From Gymnopus androsaceus JB14 (lineage: Eukaryota; Basidiomycota; Agaricomycetes; Agaricales; Omphalotaceae): a stretch of 64,000 bases of DNA. The DNA is taken from NCBI GenBank assembly GCA_009733575.1, contig ML769594.1, positions 56,961 through 120,960 of the forward strand, written 5' to 3'. The position numbers and the translations under genes are program-made. The notes beneath the pieces are model-generated. The model searched no databases, was not told the DNA's origin, and saw only the letters and a program-made list of their open reading frames with translations. Positions 1 to 11,472 of the stretch are shown here, one piece after another (within the stretch, counting starts at the first letter, position 1; each line of letters begins with the position of its first letter).

Positions 1-430
1 AAGCTATATCCCAGAACACCAGAACATCAATGGTGCATTTTATATTTATGACTCTACGTAGGAGCCATATTAACTTGGAGTTCTCTTTTTAGTAACGCCG
101 CCGCAAGTTTCAATGGTGATAAAAAATCAGAAGACATTGTTCAATCTAAAGGTAACGCGAAGCTCGTGGAGTGCTCTTCTAATGATATTTTATTATATTT
201 ACTCCATTAGGAGCGCTAGGACATATTTCATGCTGAGGGTTCAATGGTAAGTTTATCCCGTTTATCTCGGTCAAGCAGCTACAGGCACTAATTTTTAACT
301 CGATTGGCAAAATGCTTCAATAGGCGGGTATTGCATTGTCCAGCTCTGAATACATGTTAGGGCTCGGGTTGTGCAGCCTACGCAGATCTTATCTACCACC
401 GGTGCAGGTACTTTTGTGTATGATACAATC

Positions 431-682
431 AGACTCATACCGACGACTTCAAGTCTCTCGACCAGGTTTAAACGCAACTGTTCATCTTGAACCTGGCGAG
501 GAATGGATTATTCAAGCTTCTATATAATACCTCTCGTTTGTACTGGTACATCGACTTTACATCATTATCGCAGACCGTGTCTGCGTTGAATTTAATTCTG
601 CAATTATTACAGTAATTAAACTTATGTATTTAAAAAGTGCGGAGTATAGTAGTTGACGATATTATCAAAAGCGTACTATGAC
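431..682 (+). repeat. Duplicate of the 3' end of the DUF6534-like gene
   Basis: This stretch is nearly identical to 3011-3260. It starts inside the last codons of the DUF6534-like gene and runs through its stop codon into the 3' flank. Small differences show it is not an assembly echo; for example, the two copies differ by a base after the stop-proximal TTTAAACG and by one base near 628. Its left neighbour (about 379-430) matches two short pieces that lie to the right of the other copy (3261-3280 and 3402-3434), so the order of segments is permuted between the copies. No gene body precedes this copy, so it is a fragment and not a second gene. Confidence 0.8.
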
Positions 683-1155
683 CACTGTAGTATAAAAGCA
701 ACAGCAGGGGATACGGGGTCCAGTCTATGCCTTGCACTAATTTATCTCCTGCGAGGCCTCACGACCAACGACATCACGCTACTGATAAAAACGCGACGCT
801 GAAAGGTCGCAGAGGGATGAAGAAAAAGTTTCTACCACGTGAGCGGCGGTTTAAACTGGAGGTTAAGGGCAGGGCAGACAAAAGCGGTCAGGGCAGGCGA
901 AACGCCGGTTTGCTCCCGCCCTACTTCGTACAATTTTTTTGCATGACAAGAGATGCTACAAGAGTCAATCGCAAGCACCTTTCGAAGATTGAAGTGGATT
1001 GGGGATCACCAGTGCCTCCCTTTTTTTCTCTATCCATGCTCTTCACAACATGTTCTATCGGTTTTTCAAGAATCCTCTAATAAATCCACTGGCGGAATAT
1101 GTACAGTCTACAGAATCCGCATCACTTACTCATGATCGCTTGCATGCAACCGTAT
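683..1155. other. No gene recognised
   Basis: Short open frames occur on both strands but none resembles a known family and none is supported by convincing splice sites. A TATA-like string (TATAAAAGC) lies near 692. I see no tRNA or rRNA. Confidence 0.4.
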
Positions 1156-1850
1156 TCAAGCCTTGGATTCCAGCTTTGAGGTACCCTTTTCTTCCTCCAA
1201 GAGTTTCAAAACCTCACGATCAGCTTTCAACTCGTCTACATCCCAATGCGCCCATACAAAGCGGCCATGCAACCAAGATGCTTCTGGGGAGCCGCCCATA
1301 CAGAAAAGTCTGCTGGCAATGCGACTAGACAGAAACCCCAAGTCAATACCTTCAAAGGCCAAATATGAAAGTGAAGAGACTACGTACATTCATCCCAATT
1401 AAAAGATCCACGATCAAGCATTGCAGCAGCAGGTTCCGAGTACAGTAGCCCGGGATGGAACGAAAGAATCTGAACATCGTCCACAGAACGTTCATCCGCA
1501 ATCCGGCCAACATTGCCGTGAATGCAGTGGATGTGAAATACGTTTCTGAGTTCCCGTGGGGTACAAATGCACCCCTGCCGTAAGAGACTTGATAAGGTGG
1601 AGCTTCAATCCCTTTGGACGGAAGAGTCTGTTTTACGAAAGTAGCAGACATTTGGAAATTCCCCGTAACGTTGATGTTGAATGCTTCCACGATCTCCTCC
1701 TTGTTCAGGGACAAGGTGTCGAGGAATTAGGGTAGAAGTGGGCAGCATTAAGAATTAGGACGTGACGAGGATGTTCTGCGAGTGGAGGAACTTCCAGAGT
1801 GAGGTGATTGAGGCATCGGCAGGCAATGTCTGCTTGGGCGAGCGATGAAT
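1156..1850 (-). pseudogene. Short-chain dehydrogenase/reductase remnant
   Basis: Read on the minus strand, three successive frames carry recognisable pieces of a fungal SDR. The first is LILNAAHFYP, which is like the NxAA segment after the cofactor domain. The second is EEIVEAFNINVTGNFQM, the helix with the conserved Asn before the catalytic region. The third holds SFHPGLLYSE followed by SPEASWLHGRFVWAHWDVDE, a C-terminal block often seen in fungal secondary-metabolism SDRs. The pieces are in family order but need frame changes near 1720, 1540-1500 and about 1390. The N-terminal TGxxxGIG glycine motif was not found. I infer a truncated, frameshifted NAD(P)-dependent oxidoreductase gene that is no longer functional. 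Some breaks could be introns, but splice sites do not account for all of them. Confidence 0.6.
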
Positions 1851-1936
1851 TCCGTGGTTTACCTCGGAATTCTTGGTTTATTTAACCAACGCTTCATCTA
1901 GCAACCCAGCTCTCCGGCCTATGATGATGATTCTGG

Positions 1937-3051
1937 ATGCACCTGCTTTGGCGAAGGAGATCCGCTCGAAAAATGCTTAGCAAAGGACTCGGGAAACACG
2001 CTCTCATTGCCAAGGGCATTTTCGCATTCACCTGTATGCTTGTGCTCATCGAAGTAATTCTGGGATTGTATATGGCTGTCGTCTCCTCAAGGGTGCCACC
2101 ACAACCGCAGAATATAAGGAATTCGTGGCCGTTGCTGTGGCTTGGGAGTCCTTCGCAATCGCGGCAGATATGACGGTCATGTATGAATTTTGTACTTTCG
2201 AATTGTTCACCAGGTTCTTACCCATTTTTAGGTGTTCCTTGATTGGCACACTCTTGTACAGAAGAACTGGTTTCAGACGTAGGCTCATTACCATGTCTAT
2301 ATCAGTTCGTTTTTTGATGCCCTCCCAGAAACCGACTGGTTGCTATATAATCTTATTTTGGTCGCTATTGAGTGCGCCGTTCCTGTCACTCTTTTCACAG
2401 TACGTCCTTCCGCGTCCTGAGCAATGTAAAGCCACTCATAGACTTTTTTTTGGTCAGATTGGACATATGACTGGAGTCGTAAGTTTGCCTTGCGGTCGGT
2501 AACATTTTTCGGTGCTCATCGTAAGTATATAGGTTGCTAGCCCCACCACTGCAATGCACCAGCTGTTTGCTTGGTCGCAAGGTATGTCCGTTAAGCTTGA
2601 CCCCGAAATAGTCACTGATAATTCAACCTTGTTGACTAGCACGCTTGTACTCGTGCGTTGACAGTATGTTTTACCTAAACCAACGTTTACTGAATCTTCT
2701 TTTGTCTAAACAGTAACACTCTTTTTGTCGTGGGTCTAATTCTCATCTTGTTTGCACTCGAACATTGTTGACAGACTTCTCTTCTTATTATCAGAATCTG
2801 AACGCGCGGAACAAGCTTCGCAGGGGTCCAGACTCAGTGGGCCAAGTCTCTGGCAACAACATTAGAGAAGTCAACTTTCTTTCAAATCGAAGCATGGGGC
2901 CTCAGGTAAGCATTACTTGATATCAATGCGCATGCCCGCTCACTACTCTTAGGTCAGAGTTGATGTTACTCGCGAAGAACACTTTGCGATGGACTCGATC
3001 TCTAACAAGGAGACTCATACCGACGACTTCAAGTCTCTCGACCAGGTTTAA
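1937..3051 (+). pseudogene. DUF6534-like multi-pass membrane protein, 5' truncated
   Basis: Basidiomycete DUF6534 proteins are seven-helix membrane proteins of unknown function. Here the plus strand carries a hydrophobic helix (residues like AFTCMLVLIEVILGLYMAVV), then a second helix segment (FVAVAVAWESFAIAADM), then RTGFRR and finally the C-terminal SLNARNKLRRG block, all in family order. The last intron is clear: the exon ending MGPQ is joined through gtaagc...ttag (about 2908-2952) to an exon that ends with TAA at 3049-3051. The frame changes near 2090 and again upstream of 2790, and the first three or four helices expected at the N terminus are absent upstream. I read it as a 5'-truncated, partly degenerate gene. 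Its 3' end is duplicated at 431-682. Confidence 0.55.
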
Positions 3052-3260
3052 ACGTAAATGTTCATCTTTGAACCTGGCGAGGAATGGATTATTCAAGCTT
3101 CTATATAATACCTCTCGTTTGTACTGGTACATCGACTTTACATCATTATCGCAGACCGTGTCTGCGTTGACTTTAATTCTGCAATTATTACAGTAATTAA
3201 ACTTATTGTATTTAAAAAGTGCGAAAGTAGTTGACGATATTATCAAAAGCGTACTATGAC
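3011..3260 (+). repeat. Source copy of duplicated gene 3' end
   Basis: This is the partner of 431-682. It contains the last codons of the DUF6534-like gene, its stop codon and about 210 bp of 3' flank. The two short blocks that follow here (3261-3280 and 3402-3434) appear to the left of the other copy. Confidence 0.8.
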
Positions 3261-3555
3261 ACGCAGATTTTATCTACCGTGTAATGAACCGGGCTGCCTG
3301 CAATCAATCCAGTCACCAAGTGGGCCAAAAGACCACAATGTCAAGGTTACTTGACATAGTTGCAGGCACTATGTATATAAGCGTAAACGGAACCTTTACA
3401 CGCCGGTGCAGGTACTTTTGTGTATGATACAATCATGCTACTCTATCTACAGGTGATCATTATAGTACATACAGAGCCAGGTAAAAATCCAAGAACTGCT
3501 TCAAGCAGAACGGAGACGATACACGAATACCATACGTATACATACATAACTTCAG

Positions 3556-5056
3556 CTAGCGCTCCCAACCTTTCCAACGTCTAAACCTATCCCCAAGCGC
3601 ATCCAAACTTGTGATCTTTCCTTCATTATACTTCTTGCTCATCTTTGTCACATACTTCCACCAATCATCCTCCTTGTAACCTTCCTTGTACCCAGGCTTG
3701 TAGCCCACTGGGTGACCAAGTACATGATCCTCTTCTCCAGGGTCCTGCTCGATAGCTATTTGTGGCTCCTTGGGCCAGTTTACCCAACAGCGTGTCTTGA
3801 GAATATGCTTTGTCCATAAGGTGTTGTTTGTGAGCCAGTCTATGGTAAGCAATTTCTCTTCGTGTGTTAGAGGACGAGAAGAGAAAGAGTCCATGAAGCG
3901 AAAGAGGGTATTGCATTCTTCGTCCTCCCGTTCAACGAACCGATGCAAATCTGTGTTGCGCAAAACCGATACCCGCCCAGTTTCGGTGTGCATCATGGGA
4001 GTGTTTCTCGCCATGATTCGATCCTTGAAGTAACACGGCGACCATGATACAGGAGGCATTTTTGCATCGAGTTGTACATATGGGTCGGAACAGACCATTG
4101 TACACATATTAAATGTGAACATCCCAAGATCTAATACGAGCTCTTCGCCCTTGAGCGTCGTAAAGTAGATCCAGTAATGATCATTCGGATCTTGACCGAA
4201 CCAAAAGTCATCGTTCATTATATTCCAGAAAACGAACGTATCCTGATGCGTTAACGCGAACTTTTCCTTTGACAATACCGAAATCTGCGATAGGGGAACT
4301 TTTGTAGCTGAGTCGGGTGCGTCGTAGAGGGGGGTTGGGATTATTAGTATCGTCATCGGAAGTTGTGTTGTAGGGCGAGGTGTACATTTCGCCGAGTAGA
4401 GCGACTAGCATTGTCGTAATGATAGGGAGGAGATGACCCTCGCGCAAGAAACGACGTCTGAGTTTACTGGAAACCTTGTCGGATTGAGCGGTAGGCCACC
4501 ATTTCTTGAGAGAATCCTCTGGTGGAACCGGATCCCCTATAGTCAAGATCAAGTTTTACATGTTGAAGGGAGTTAAGAAGAGGAGAAACGACTAACCCAA
4601 TACAACGAGTTTTGCACTTGTGCCGTCAGGTAGAGCGGTTGGGTGGACGTAGGGATTTGGAGAATTCAAGATCTGGTGCGTGAGAGCTGGATGGATTGGT
4701 CTGTTATACATAAGTTCGATTGCTTTCCGCGAGAACAGCTAGGAATGGGTGAAATCCTTCCAACGGTATCTTATCGGTCTTGTTTTTACCTGGATAAGAG
4801 TCTCAGCTAGGTAAATATACAATAGAGAGATAGATCTACCGCAGATCTTCTTGTGCTTTACCCATTCAGCAGTCTGGCATTCTTTCGAGCAATATGTTTC
4901 CTACAATCGATGATCGCGACGCGTCACGCAATCACAGTGTAGAAAGTTGCGTACTTCATTACAGAGGGAGCACAGTTTCAGATCCGATGTTTTCCTGCAG
5001 CAAACTACGCACTTTTCGAAGGATTTCAGAGGAAGGACGACACGTTTCTCCGACAT
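3556..5056 (-). CDS. MYND-type zinc-finger protein
   Basis: The ATG at 5056-5054 opens MSEKRVVLPLKSFEK, then the finger CVVCCRKTSDLKLCSLCNE. A 54-nt intron (4901-4954, GT...AG) splits the finger, and the next exon gives TYCSKECQTAEWVKHKKIC. All Cys/His ligands of a MYND finger (CxxC, CxxC, YCSxxCQ, HKxxC) are present. MYND fingers usually mediate protein-protein contacts. Later exons encode a body of about 350 residues with PIHPALTHQIL, LREGHLLPIITTMLVALLGE and WNIMNDDFWFGQDPNDHYW, a type seen downstream of MYND fingers in Agaricomycetes but with no known function. The stop is at 3556. A frame change near 4350 is not explained by a clear intron and may be a one-base break. The gene is divergent from the GT17 gene across a 320-bp interval. 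Confidence 0.8.
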
Positions 5057-5376
5057 GGCTCAGACAGGAGATAAAGGTGGTGCGCCACAGAGAATTGGGT
5101 TTCACCTAGCGGCTTGAACGGTCCGGCGTTACAAGAGTTCCTGCTGCGGAGCTGCTGAGGATTTCAGCGAAAAACTGCATGTACTTTATCTGTACTACAT
5201 AGTAGTAGTTTGTACTAAGGTTTATTTGGGAGAGAAAGAAAAATTCATATGGAAGAAAGGTCATAGGTGCCGCTAAATTTAGCGCCATAGAATTAGAAAA
5301 TCAGCCACACGCTCGATTTCCTTTCTTTACCGCAGGTCGGAACCACATTTCCCACTACACGTATATTTGCTCCGTC
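5057..5376. promoter_or_regulatory. Divergent promoter interval (MYND / GT17)
   Basis: This 320-bp interval lies between the start codons of two divergently transcribed genes, so it must hold both promoters. I see no coding frame of interest and no clear TATA box. This is an inference from gene order only. Confidence 0.4.
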
Positions 5377-6655
5377 ATGTCTCGACGCTACAAGACCATT
5401 CTCCTCCCAGCTGTCCTCTTTACGACCTTCATCTTCTACTACGTCTCCCAGAACCATTACCAGCTCAAGAACACTTTATCCTACGCTACCCGACCTCTGT
5501 GGGATAAAGATGATGGTCCTTCGAATATTATCCCTCACTATTTCGCTGATGGAATGGTCGCAGACGAGAATATGTGCAAGCTGCACAATTGGCAGCCGAG
5601 GAACAAGGACGTCAAGGTTCTCGATGCGATACTGATGAGCAGCGAGCTCGATTTGCTCGAAGTTCGGCTCAACGAACTCGACCCGGTCGTTGACCGTTTC
5701 TTCATCATCGAGAGCAATGCGACCTTTACTGGTCTGCCAAAGGAAACTTATTTCCGGAATAACAGGGACAGGTTCGAAAAGTTTGCAAAGAAGATTTCAT
5801 ATCGTTTGTGAGTTTGCTGGTCCTTGAACTAGTCAATTATCATGCTCAGCCCTTTATTAGCCTCCCTGGCCCTTCAGAGCACAACGAAGCCAAGGCATTC
5901 GACTTTGAACGGGAAACTCGAGTTGCAATGAATGCTTTCCTTCGATCCCATATAACGGAATTCCCTCCAAACACGGAAACACTCGTACTCATGTCCGACT
6001 TGGACGAGATTCCGTTCGCCCATTCCATCATGCTCCTCAAGGGCTGTAACTTTGGAGAAGCTGTACATTTGCAGCTGCGCAACTACATGTACAGGTTCGT
6101 ATCCCGAGTGCCACGTCCACAGAACAGAATGGCTGACTCTTTGTTTCAGTTTTGAATGGATGTTGGGACTTACCTCTTGGAGAGCCTCGGTCCAACTCTG
6201 GAATTCTGCCACATCGTATTACCGACACTCCAAGTCAACAGAGAATATCCTCGCTGATTCTGGCTGGCATTGCTCTTACTGCTTCCGCGACTTATCCGAG
6301 TACATTCAGAAAATGAGAGGCTTCTCGCATTCTGATCGTATTGGAGGACGTATGGATCTCCTGGAGCCTGAACGAATCCAGCAGAATATATGTCGAGGGA
6401 AGGATTTGTTTGAGATGTTGCCCGAAGCGTACAGTGTACGTTGTCTGTTTCCTCTGGTTCTATATACAATCTTATCTATCTTCTAGTACACTGAACTCCT
6501 CACGCAAATGTCCCTAGCACCAATGACCTCAGGGCTCGGACTTCCAAAGCACGTTCTTCCTCAATCCAGACAAATTCCGCTTCCTCCTTCCTGGCGGATG
6601 CATGAGAGAGAAACCAAGTGACTCAGATTCCTCAACCGGGACAGGATGGATTTGA
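5377..6655 (+). CDS. GT17 N-acetylglucosaminyltransferase-like protein
   Basis: The protein resembles family GT17 (beta-1,4-mannosyl-glycoprotein beta-1,4-GlcNAc transferase, the MGAT3 type), Golgi enzymes that add bisecting GlcNAc; fungal homologues are mostly uncharacterised. The ATG at 5377 opens a short cytoplasmic end and one membrane anchor (TILLPAVLFTTFIFYYVSQ), a type II topology. Next come the family hallmarks: LDAILMSSELDLLEVRLNEL, FFIIESNATFTG, VLMSDLDEIP (acidic, likely nucleotide-sugar/metal binding) and DSGWHCSYCF. Introns are visible at 5808-5860 (restoring YRFLPGP) and at about 6094-6149 (restoring YMYSFEW), plus a further one near 6439. The C-terminal block FRFLLPGGCMRE is typical and reads to TGA at 6653-6655; the exact acceptor before it is uncertain (6487 or 6531). 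Confidence 0.85.
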
Positions 6656-7288
6656 TGACCTGGAGCGGTGACACGGGTGAAGTGCTGGAGGAATGAAATG
6701 GAAGTTTGCGCATCATGTACGGTAGGGGATCAGGGAAGCAGATGATGCTGTTCATTGGCGATAGTCAGCGGGAAGACTGAGGAACCCGCTGTGCGGTAAT
6801 CCTGAGTCGTTTCGTGCAGTCCGTCGTTCGTATGTCTGCAAACTCTATGGCAGGATAATTTTACAGCTAAAAGGTGATCATGCTGATATCTTTATCTATC
6901 GACATGCTCACATATGTAGCTTTATCAGTTACTGGTTCATATTCGACGTACACGAGCCCTTCTACATCTGTATCTACTTTATTCTCTTGTGGCTTGCTTT
7001 TTGCTCTGGATCTAATATACTACTACTATCGGGAACCATGCGTGCTGTGCGTAAAAAAAGTCGTGTGAAAAGTAAGCACGTTATTTCATTGAGCGTCAGT
7101 CGTACTATCGTAACATCTTTCTACCTGTGGGATTGTCGTGGAAGAGGCGTTTCTATCTAGATCGTGTGGTATGTCGCGTAATTTCTTATACTTACTCATC
7201 CACATCTAGAGACCTGACTAGTTTCTCGGTCGCTTCAGACCTCGGCTTGATAACACATTTGAACGGCAAGGGAACGCTGAGCGACAGG
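6656..7288. other. Intergenic, no gene recognised
   Basis: This is the spacer between the 3' ends of the converging GT17 and P450 genes. It is AT-rich with a TATCTATCGA stretch near 6890. No conserved coding frame is apparent. Confidence 0.5.
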
Positions 7289-9556
7289 TCAGCGTTCAAT
7301 AGACATGCCTTGCGATGTACAAAAAAGGGAAGACCGTACGCACCTTATCACCGTCGAGGTATACTCGTACGTGGGTTCAATTGGGATACCATTCTCATCG
7401 ATCGGAAGAGTAACGTCAAAAACTGCCAGAAGAGAGGCTATTGTTAACCAAGCAAAGGAATAGGCAGAGTGCCGTCCGGGACATAATCTAGGATGATGTT
7501 GAGCTGCCATGAACGGCTCAAGTCTTTTCGTCGAAACAAAAACTCACCTTCTACCAATACCGAATATGATATCGCAGGGATCACGAATATCAGGATTTAG
7601 GGTGCCATCCGGGCGTAAGAATCGTGCAGGTTCGAAGGCCATGGGATCGGTATAGACATCCTGACATTGTGTATCAAGTTTTGGTTAGCTTCGCGGGAAG
7701 AGAGCCTGTACAGGCGTAGGCATACGGGATCATGCTAATAGAGACCTTGAGAGTAATAAAATTAATGGAAGGAATCACTTGTCCACAAGAAGCAAAGGGA
7801 ACGCACCAAAGATTAGAGATCACAAGAGAACCTTTGGGAATTCTATATCCTTTGTACACGTCTTCTTCTGTCACTCGATGCGGGAGAGCTACATTGAACA
7901 TAAGTCATTACTTGCCGATAATACACCGTGCAACTGAAAGAAGAGAAAAGATTACCCACCTATCGGTGCTGGATCATGCCAACGAAGAGCTTCTTTCACC
8001 AAAGCAGTGACATACGGCAAATCGTCCTCTTGGTCAAAATCAGGAAGAGTCCCCGGTCCCAAGGACACGGTCGAGTTCCTCTTGGGCTTTCCGCTGGGCT
8101 TCAGGGTTAGACAAGATACCCAGTAAGACTGATTGCAGTGGGGCAATACTCTGTGGTATCTGATAAATGTTATGTTTTCATGATAGTACTAGGTCCCTCA
8201 CTGTATCCGATCCGACTATTAGTGCCTGGGTTAGTAAAGAACGATTAAGATTGTAAGAGAGCACCAACCTAGGAACATCGCTGCAGCAGTGTTTTTAACT
8301 GCTTCTTCTTCCTTCGCTTTCACCTCCGCTGTCGCATTGCTTTCTGCAATTTGTTCTAGAGTGAACGAGGTAAATGACGGAGTAGAAGATCCCGATGCCT
8401 ATAATTAATTCAGGATAAATTTAAACTACCTCTGAGTTGCGTTACTTACAAGCAATTTCTTTGCGGCAGCCCACGGCAGTTCAAATGTATCGTCGGTTTC
8501 CTTTTTCCAAACTCTTGCTTGGCGCTGGAACCCTGCTCCAGGAAACCATGCTGGTACGTATTTGAGCCAAGGTATCATGTCCTGTTCAAGTTACATCAGC
8601 CTGAGACGAAAAAATCATGAAAGGCAGCTACCACAAAGAATGCTCCCGGAACAAAAGCGCGCACGACACCAGCGACGGCGCGTTCAGAGCAGGCAATGAA
8701 TGGATCATCCTCTGGTTTCGGCTTCATACCGTAGGCTATATCCATTGAGATGTACCCAGATAAGCTGAAAGGCTTTAGTTTGGTACCCGATCAGTACAAG
8801 AGAATATCATACGTACTGGCGAAAATGCTTGACAAAGTTTTCAGGGTCATCGAGAAGACGACGAAGGAGCTCACGAGTAGCTACCCGCATGTGCGGACGG
8901 AAACGTTTCGAGGCATTCAAGCTGAATTCTTGATGAAACAACCGCCGACCAGTTCGCCTGGTTCCATGTATTATGAATTTTGTTAGGCTTCAATATTGAT
9001 GAACTATCTTACCAGTCGTCGCCTGTCGTTCAATTAAGATTCGCAAGTCATGCAAACAGCTACGTTGGACTCACCATATGCCATACTGGGAAGGTTTCTG
9101 GACCATCCCATAAGTTCGTTGACCATGATGTGGTGCGGTCTATCGAGGGGATTAGATATTATATGCTCATGGAATAACAATTTTACTGGCCTGTCTGAGT
9201 ACATAGCGGATCGTTTCACGAACAGATCGTTGATCGCCTCTTCAGAGTTGAGTATAACCAGCGATGTATTGAAGATCTTGGCGTAAATGACGTCCGAGTC
9301 TTCCAGGGAGTGAGTGGATAGTCAAAAATGGTAAATACTATGTACATACCGTACTCCCGACTCCATTCTGCATACTTGACCCAAGGGGTCTCCGTTGGGT
9401 AGTCCAAGGCATTCCCGATGATGGGGAGGCGTTTGGACCCGGAGGTAAAGGAAGGCTTCTTTGTGAGCGTAGGAAGTAGCCTCCAGTCGCAGCAAATACT
9501 GCTATAAAGACACCCAGCACGCTTGTGTTAGAGGACAAGAGATCGAGTGAAGCCAT
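7289..9556 (-). CDS. Cytochrome P450 monooxygenase (two frame breaks)
   Basis: This is a microsomal haem-thiolate monooxygenase. The ATG at 9556-9554 opens an N-terminal anchor (VLGVFIAVFAATGGYFL) and the hinge LPLPPGP. Many short introns follow. Exons carry LPIIGNALDYP, KRSAMYSDRP, NELMGWSRNL, RRTGRRLFHQEF, MIPWLKYVPAWFPG, the I-helix-like IVGSDT, the K-helix EALR (in KEALRWHDPAP), DPMAFEPARFL and the haem loop FGIGRRLCPGRH, which is itself assembled across an intron. All P450 signature residues are therefore present (ExxR and FxxGxRxCxG with the Cys ligand). Two one-base breaks are not intronic: about 9437, where PPGP must shift to reach KRLPIIGN, and about 8065, before LPDFDQEDDLPYV. It resembles fungal secondary-metabolism or xenobiotic P450s; the substrate is unknown. 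It may be a pseudogene or a good gene with sequence errors. Confidence 0.85.
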
Positions 9557-10998
9557 GAGTGGGGTCTTATTTTCTTTTCAGAATATAGCTGAACATTTTG
9601 AGCGAGGCAGCGAGGCAGAAATGGTAATCGCAAAGTTTGAGACTTTGTTCCGTCTGTCGTACACACACAATCAGATTCTGACACTTTTCAGAAAAAAAAA
9701 TCACATTTCTTGCAGGGTGAAGTCAAAGCGTGTTCAAGGCGTGTACATAGAAGAACCTTACGCACTTCTATTGTCATAGAGGAGATGGCATCATGGAAGG
9801 CTGATGAGATAGTTTCCCGAAGAAGCAAAAATGGAGCTTCGCGATACATCTAAGGTTTCTCCGCCTAAAAGCCCTAATCTCTGATACATACACCTCTTGG
9901 ACCCTAAGGCTACGTATCACGGGCAGTGTGTGGTATGTTTTGGGTCGTCCAACCCTTCAGGACGGACGGATGTCTCCATCGCGGAGATTGAAATCGAAGA
10001 TCTTGTGGTACGTCAATGCTCCTAGTAAATCGGGCGGCCACCACTTCACATGGGCTACATGAGGCTCAAAAAATCAGTTTAGCACATGGGTGGGTAGAGC
10101 GCAGAGATTCAATACTCCCTCACAGCAGACCTTCGTCTTTCAAAGCCTCTTCTCCAAACCTCCTTGAAGCGATCGATTTCGAAACGTTTATCCTTGATGT
10201 GGCGCCTGCATCGATAAACTTTTGAGTTTAATGAACGCTTAGTAAGTCACTAAGTGCCAGTGGGCGCGCTGATCATGATGGCGAGAATTAACAGGTACGT
10301 TGGGGTCTGTTTGGCTTAACCGTGACCGTGCTTAACCGTCCTTTACCGCTGTACCACTGTATACACGTTTACATTCGCTTCTCCCGCGAGATAGTAGTAA
10401 ACTTCTATGGAAAACAGCCAACGTTGAACACAAGTCAAGTTTGGAGACTTATTGGGGAACTTTTACAGAACTTGCTGAAAATGTTTTTTTCGGAGATTTG
10501 ATTCCCTAAGTTTTCCATAGCAGTCAAAATAAGCGGTGAATCTTACGTTCCCCTTGAGTTTACCATATCCACGAACTTATGGAAATTTGCATGCAGTGTA
10601 CAGGGTTTTGCACTCGGAATGATGCTCGTTATTTTCTGCTTGTTCGGTTTGTTCGAGATGCTTACCGTCCCTAAAGGTAAAGTCGCCGCGTAGGTACATT
10701 TTTATATCGAACAAAAGAGAGCAAACCAGAAATAAGCGGAAAAAACTCTAGCATCCGAGGTTTAAAATGGTCTACTCTGGTCTACTACATCATTCCGAGG
10801 TCTATTGCAAAACCCTGTATATATATAGCGAGTATATAGGTTTGCTTCGGCTGGATACCCGTCAGTCCTTTATTAATCACGGCATAATCATGAACACACA
10901 GCTTCGTTCTTTTTTTATTTATAATTTCTTCCGCCTTCCTCCGCCTCCGTCTTCCATACTCATTTTAGCTTTCCTCGCTCTAATCCCAAGACAATCGA
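9557..10998. other. Long gene-poor interval
   Basis: Nothing here matches a family I recognise. A small cluster of TTAACCGT/CCTTTACCG-like repeats lies at about 10316-10352. The interval must contain the P450 promoter (just right of 9556) and any promoter for the UbiA gene or the leaf-like frame that follows. I see no RNA genes. Confidence 0.4.
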
Positions 10999-11334
10999 AT
11001 GCAAAGTAAGATTCATCGGTCCCGTTGTGATTCTGAAGAAGCGAGCTGTAGCCAATCAGATATCTTGGATACTATCCAACGCGAATTACAGGCGCATGCG
11101 TTCAAGGAAATTCATAATTATGGGGATAAACACTTGCCGTTCCTGCATCGTGTAGGGAGACTGGGGGCCTGGAAATTCATATCTCATGCGACAATACGCA
11201 AATACACATCCTTTCCTGAAGCTGAAGCTGTTCCAACAGAATCCGAGTACTTGATGACGCTTTTCAAAGTTCACGAATCACCAGTACCAGATGTCCCTAT
11301 GTGCACATGTGTCAGAAGTACAAGAAATATCTGA
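10999..11334 (+). CDS. Unrecognised possible exon(s) upstream of UbiA gene
   Basis: An open frame of 111 codons (starting IHRSRCDSEEASCSQS, with ILDTIQRELQAHAFKEIHN further on) has fairly even composition but no family resemblance that I can name. A further short frame continues near 11330-11470. It could be 5' exons of the UbiA gene, a separate small gene, or chance. Family UbiA proteins normally begin close to the WDF segment at 11485, so I do not fuse them. Confidence 0.25.
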   Translation: MQSKIHRSRCDSEEASCSQSDILDTIQRELQAHAFKEIHNYGDKHLPFLHRVGRLGAWKFISHATIRKYTSFPEAEAVPTESEYLMTLFKVHESPVPDVPMCTCVRSTRNI

Positions 11335-11472
11335 TACATATCTGGCGAGTATAACATCGAAGCTGATCTGCCTCGAGGCTAACGAGTATTTGAAAGCTGA
11401 TTCATTTAGGGATAGACAATCGCACCCTCCATTGCTCGTTGCTCTCGTAGTCAATCCGCCTCATCCATCGCA

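Noticed and set aside
10999..11334. Fusing this open frame to the UbiA gene as 5' exons
   Set aside because: UbiA-type proteins usually start near the WDF segment, and no convincing splice sites link the two.
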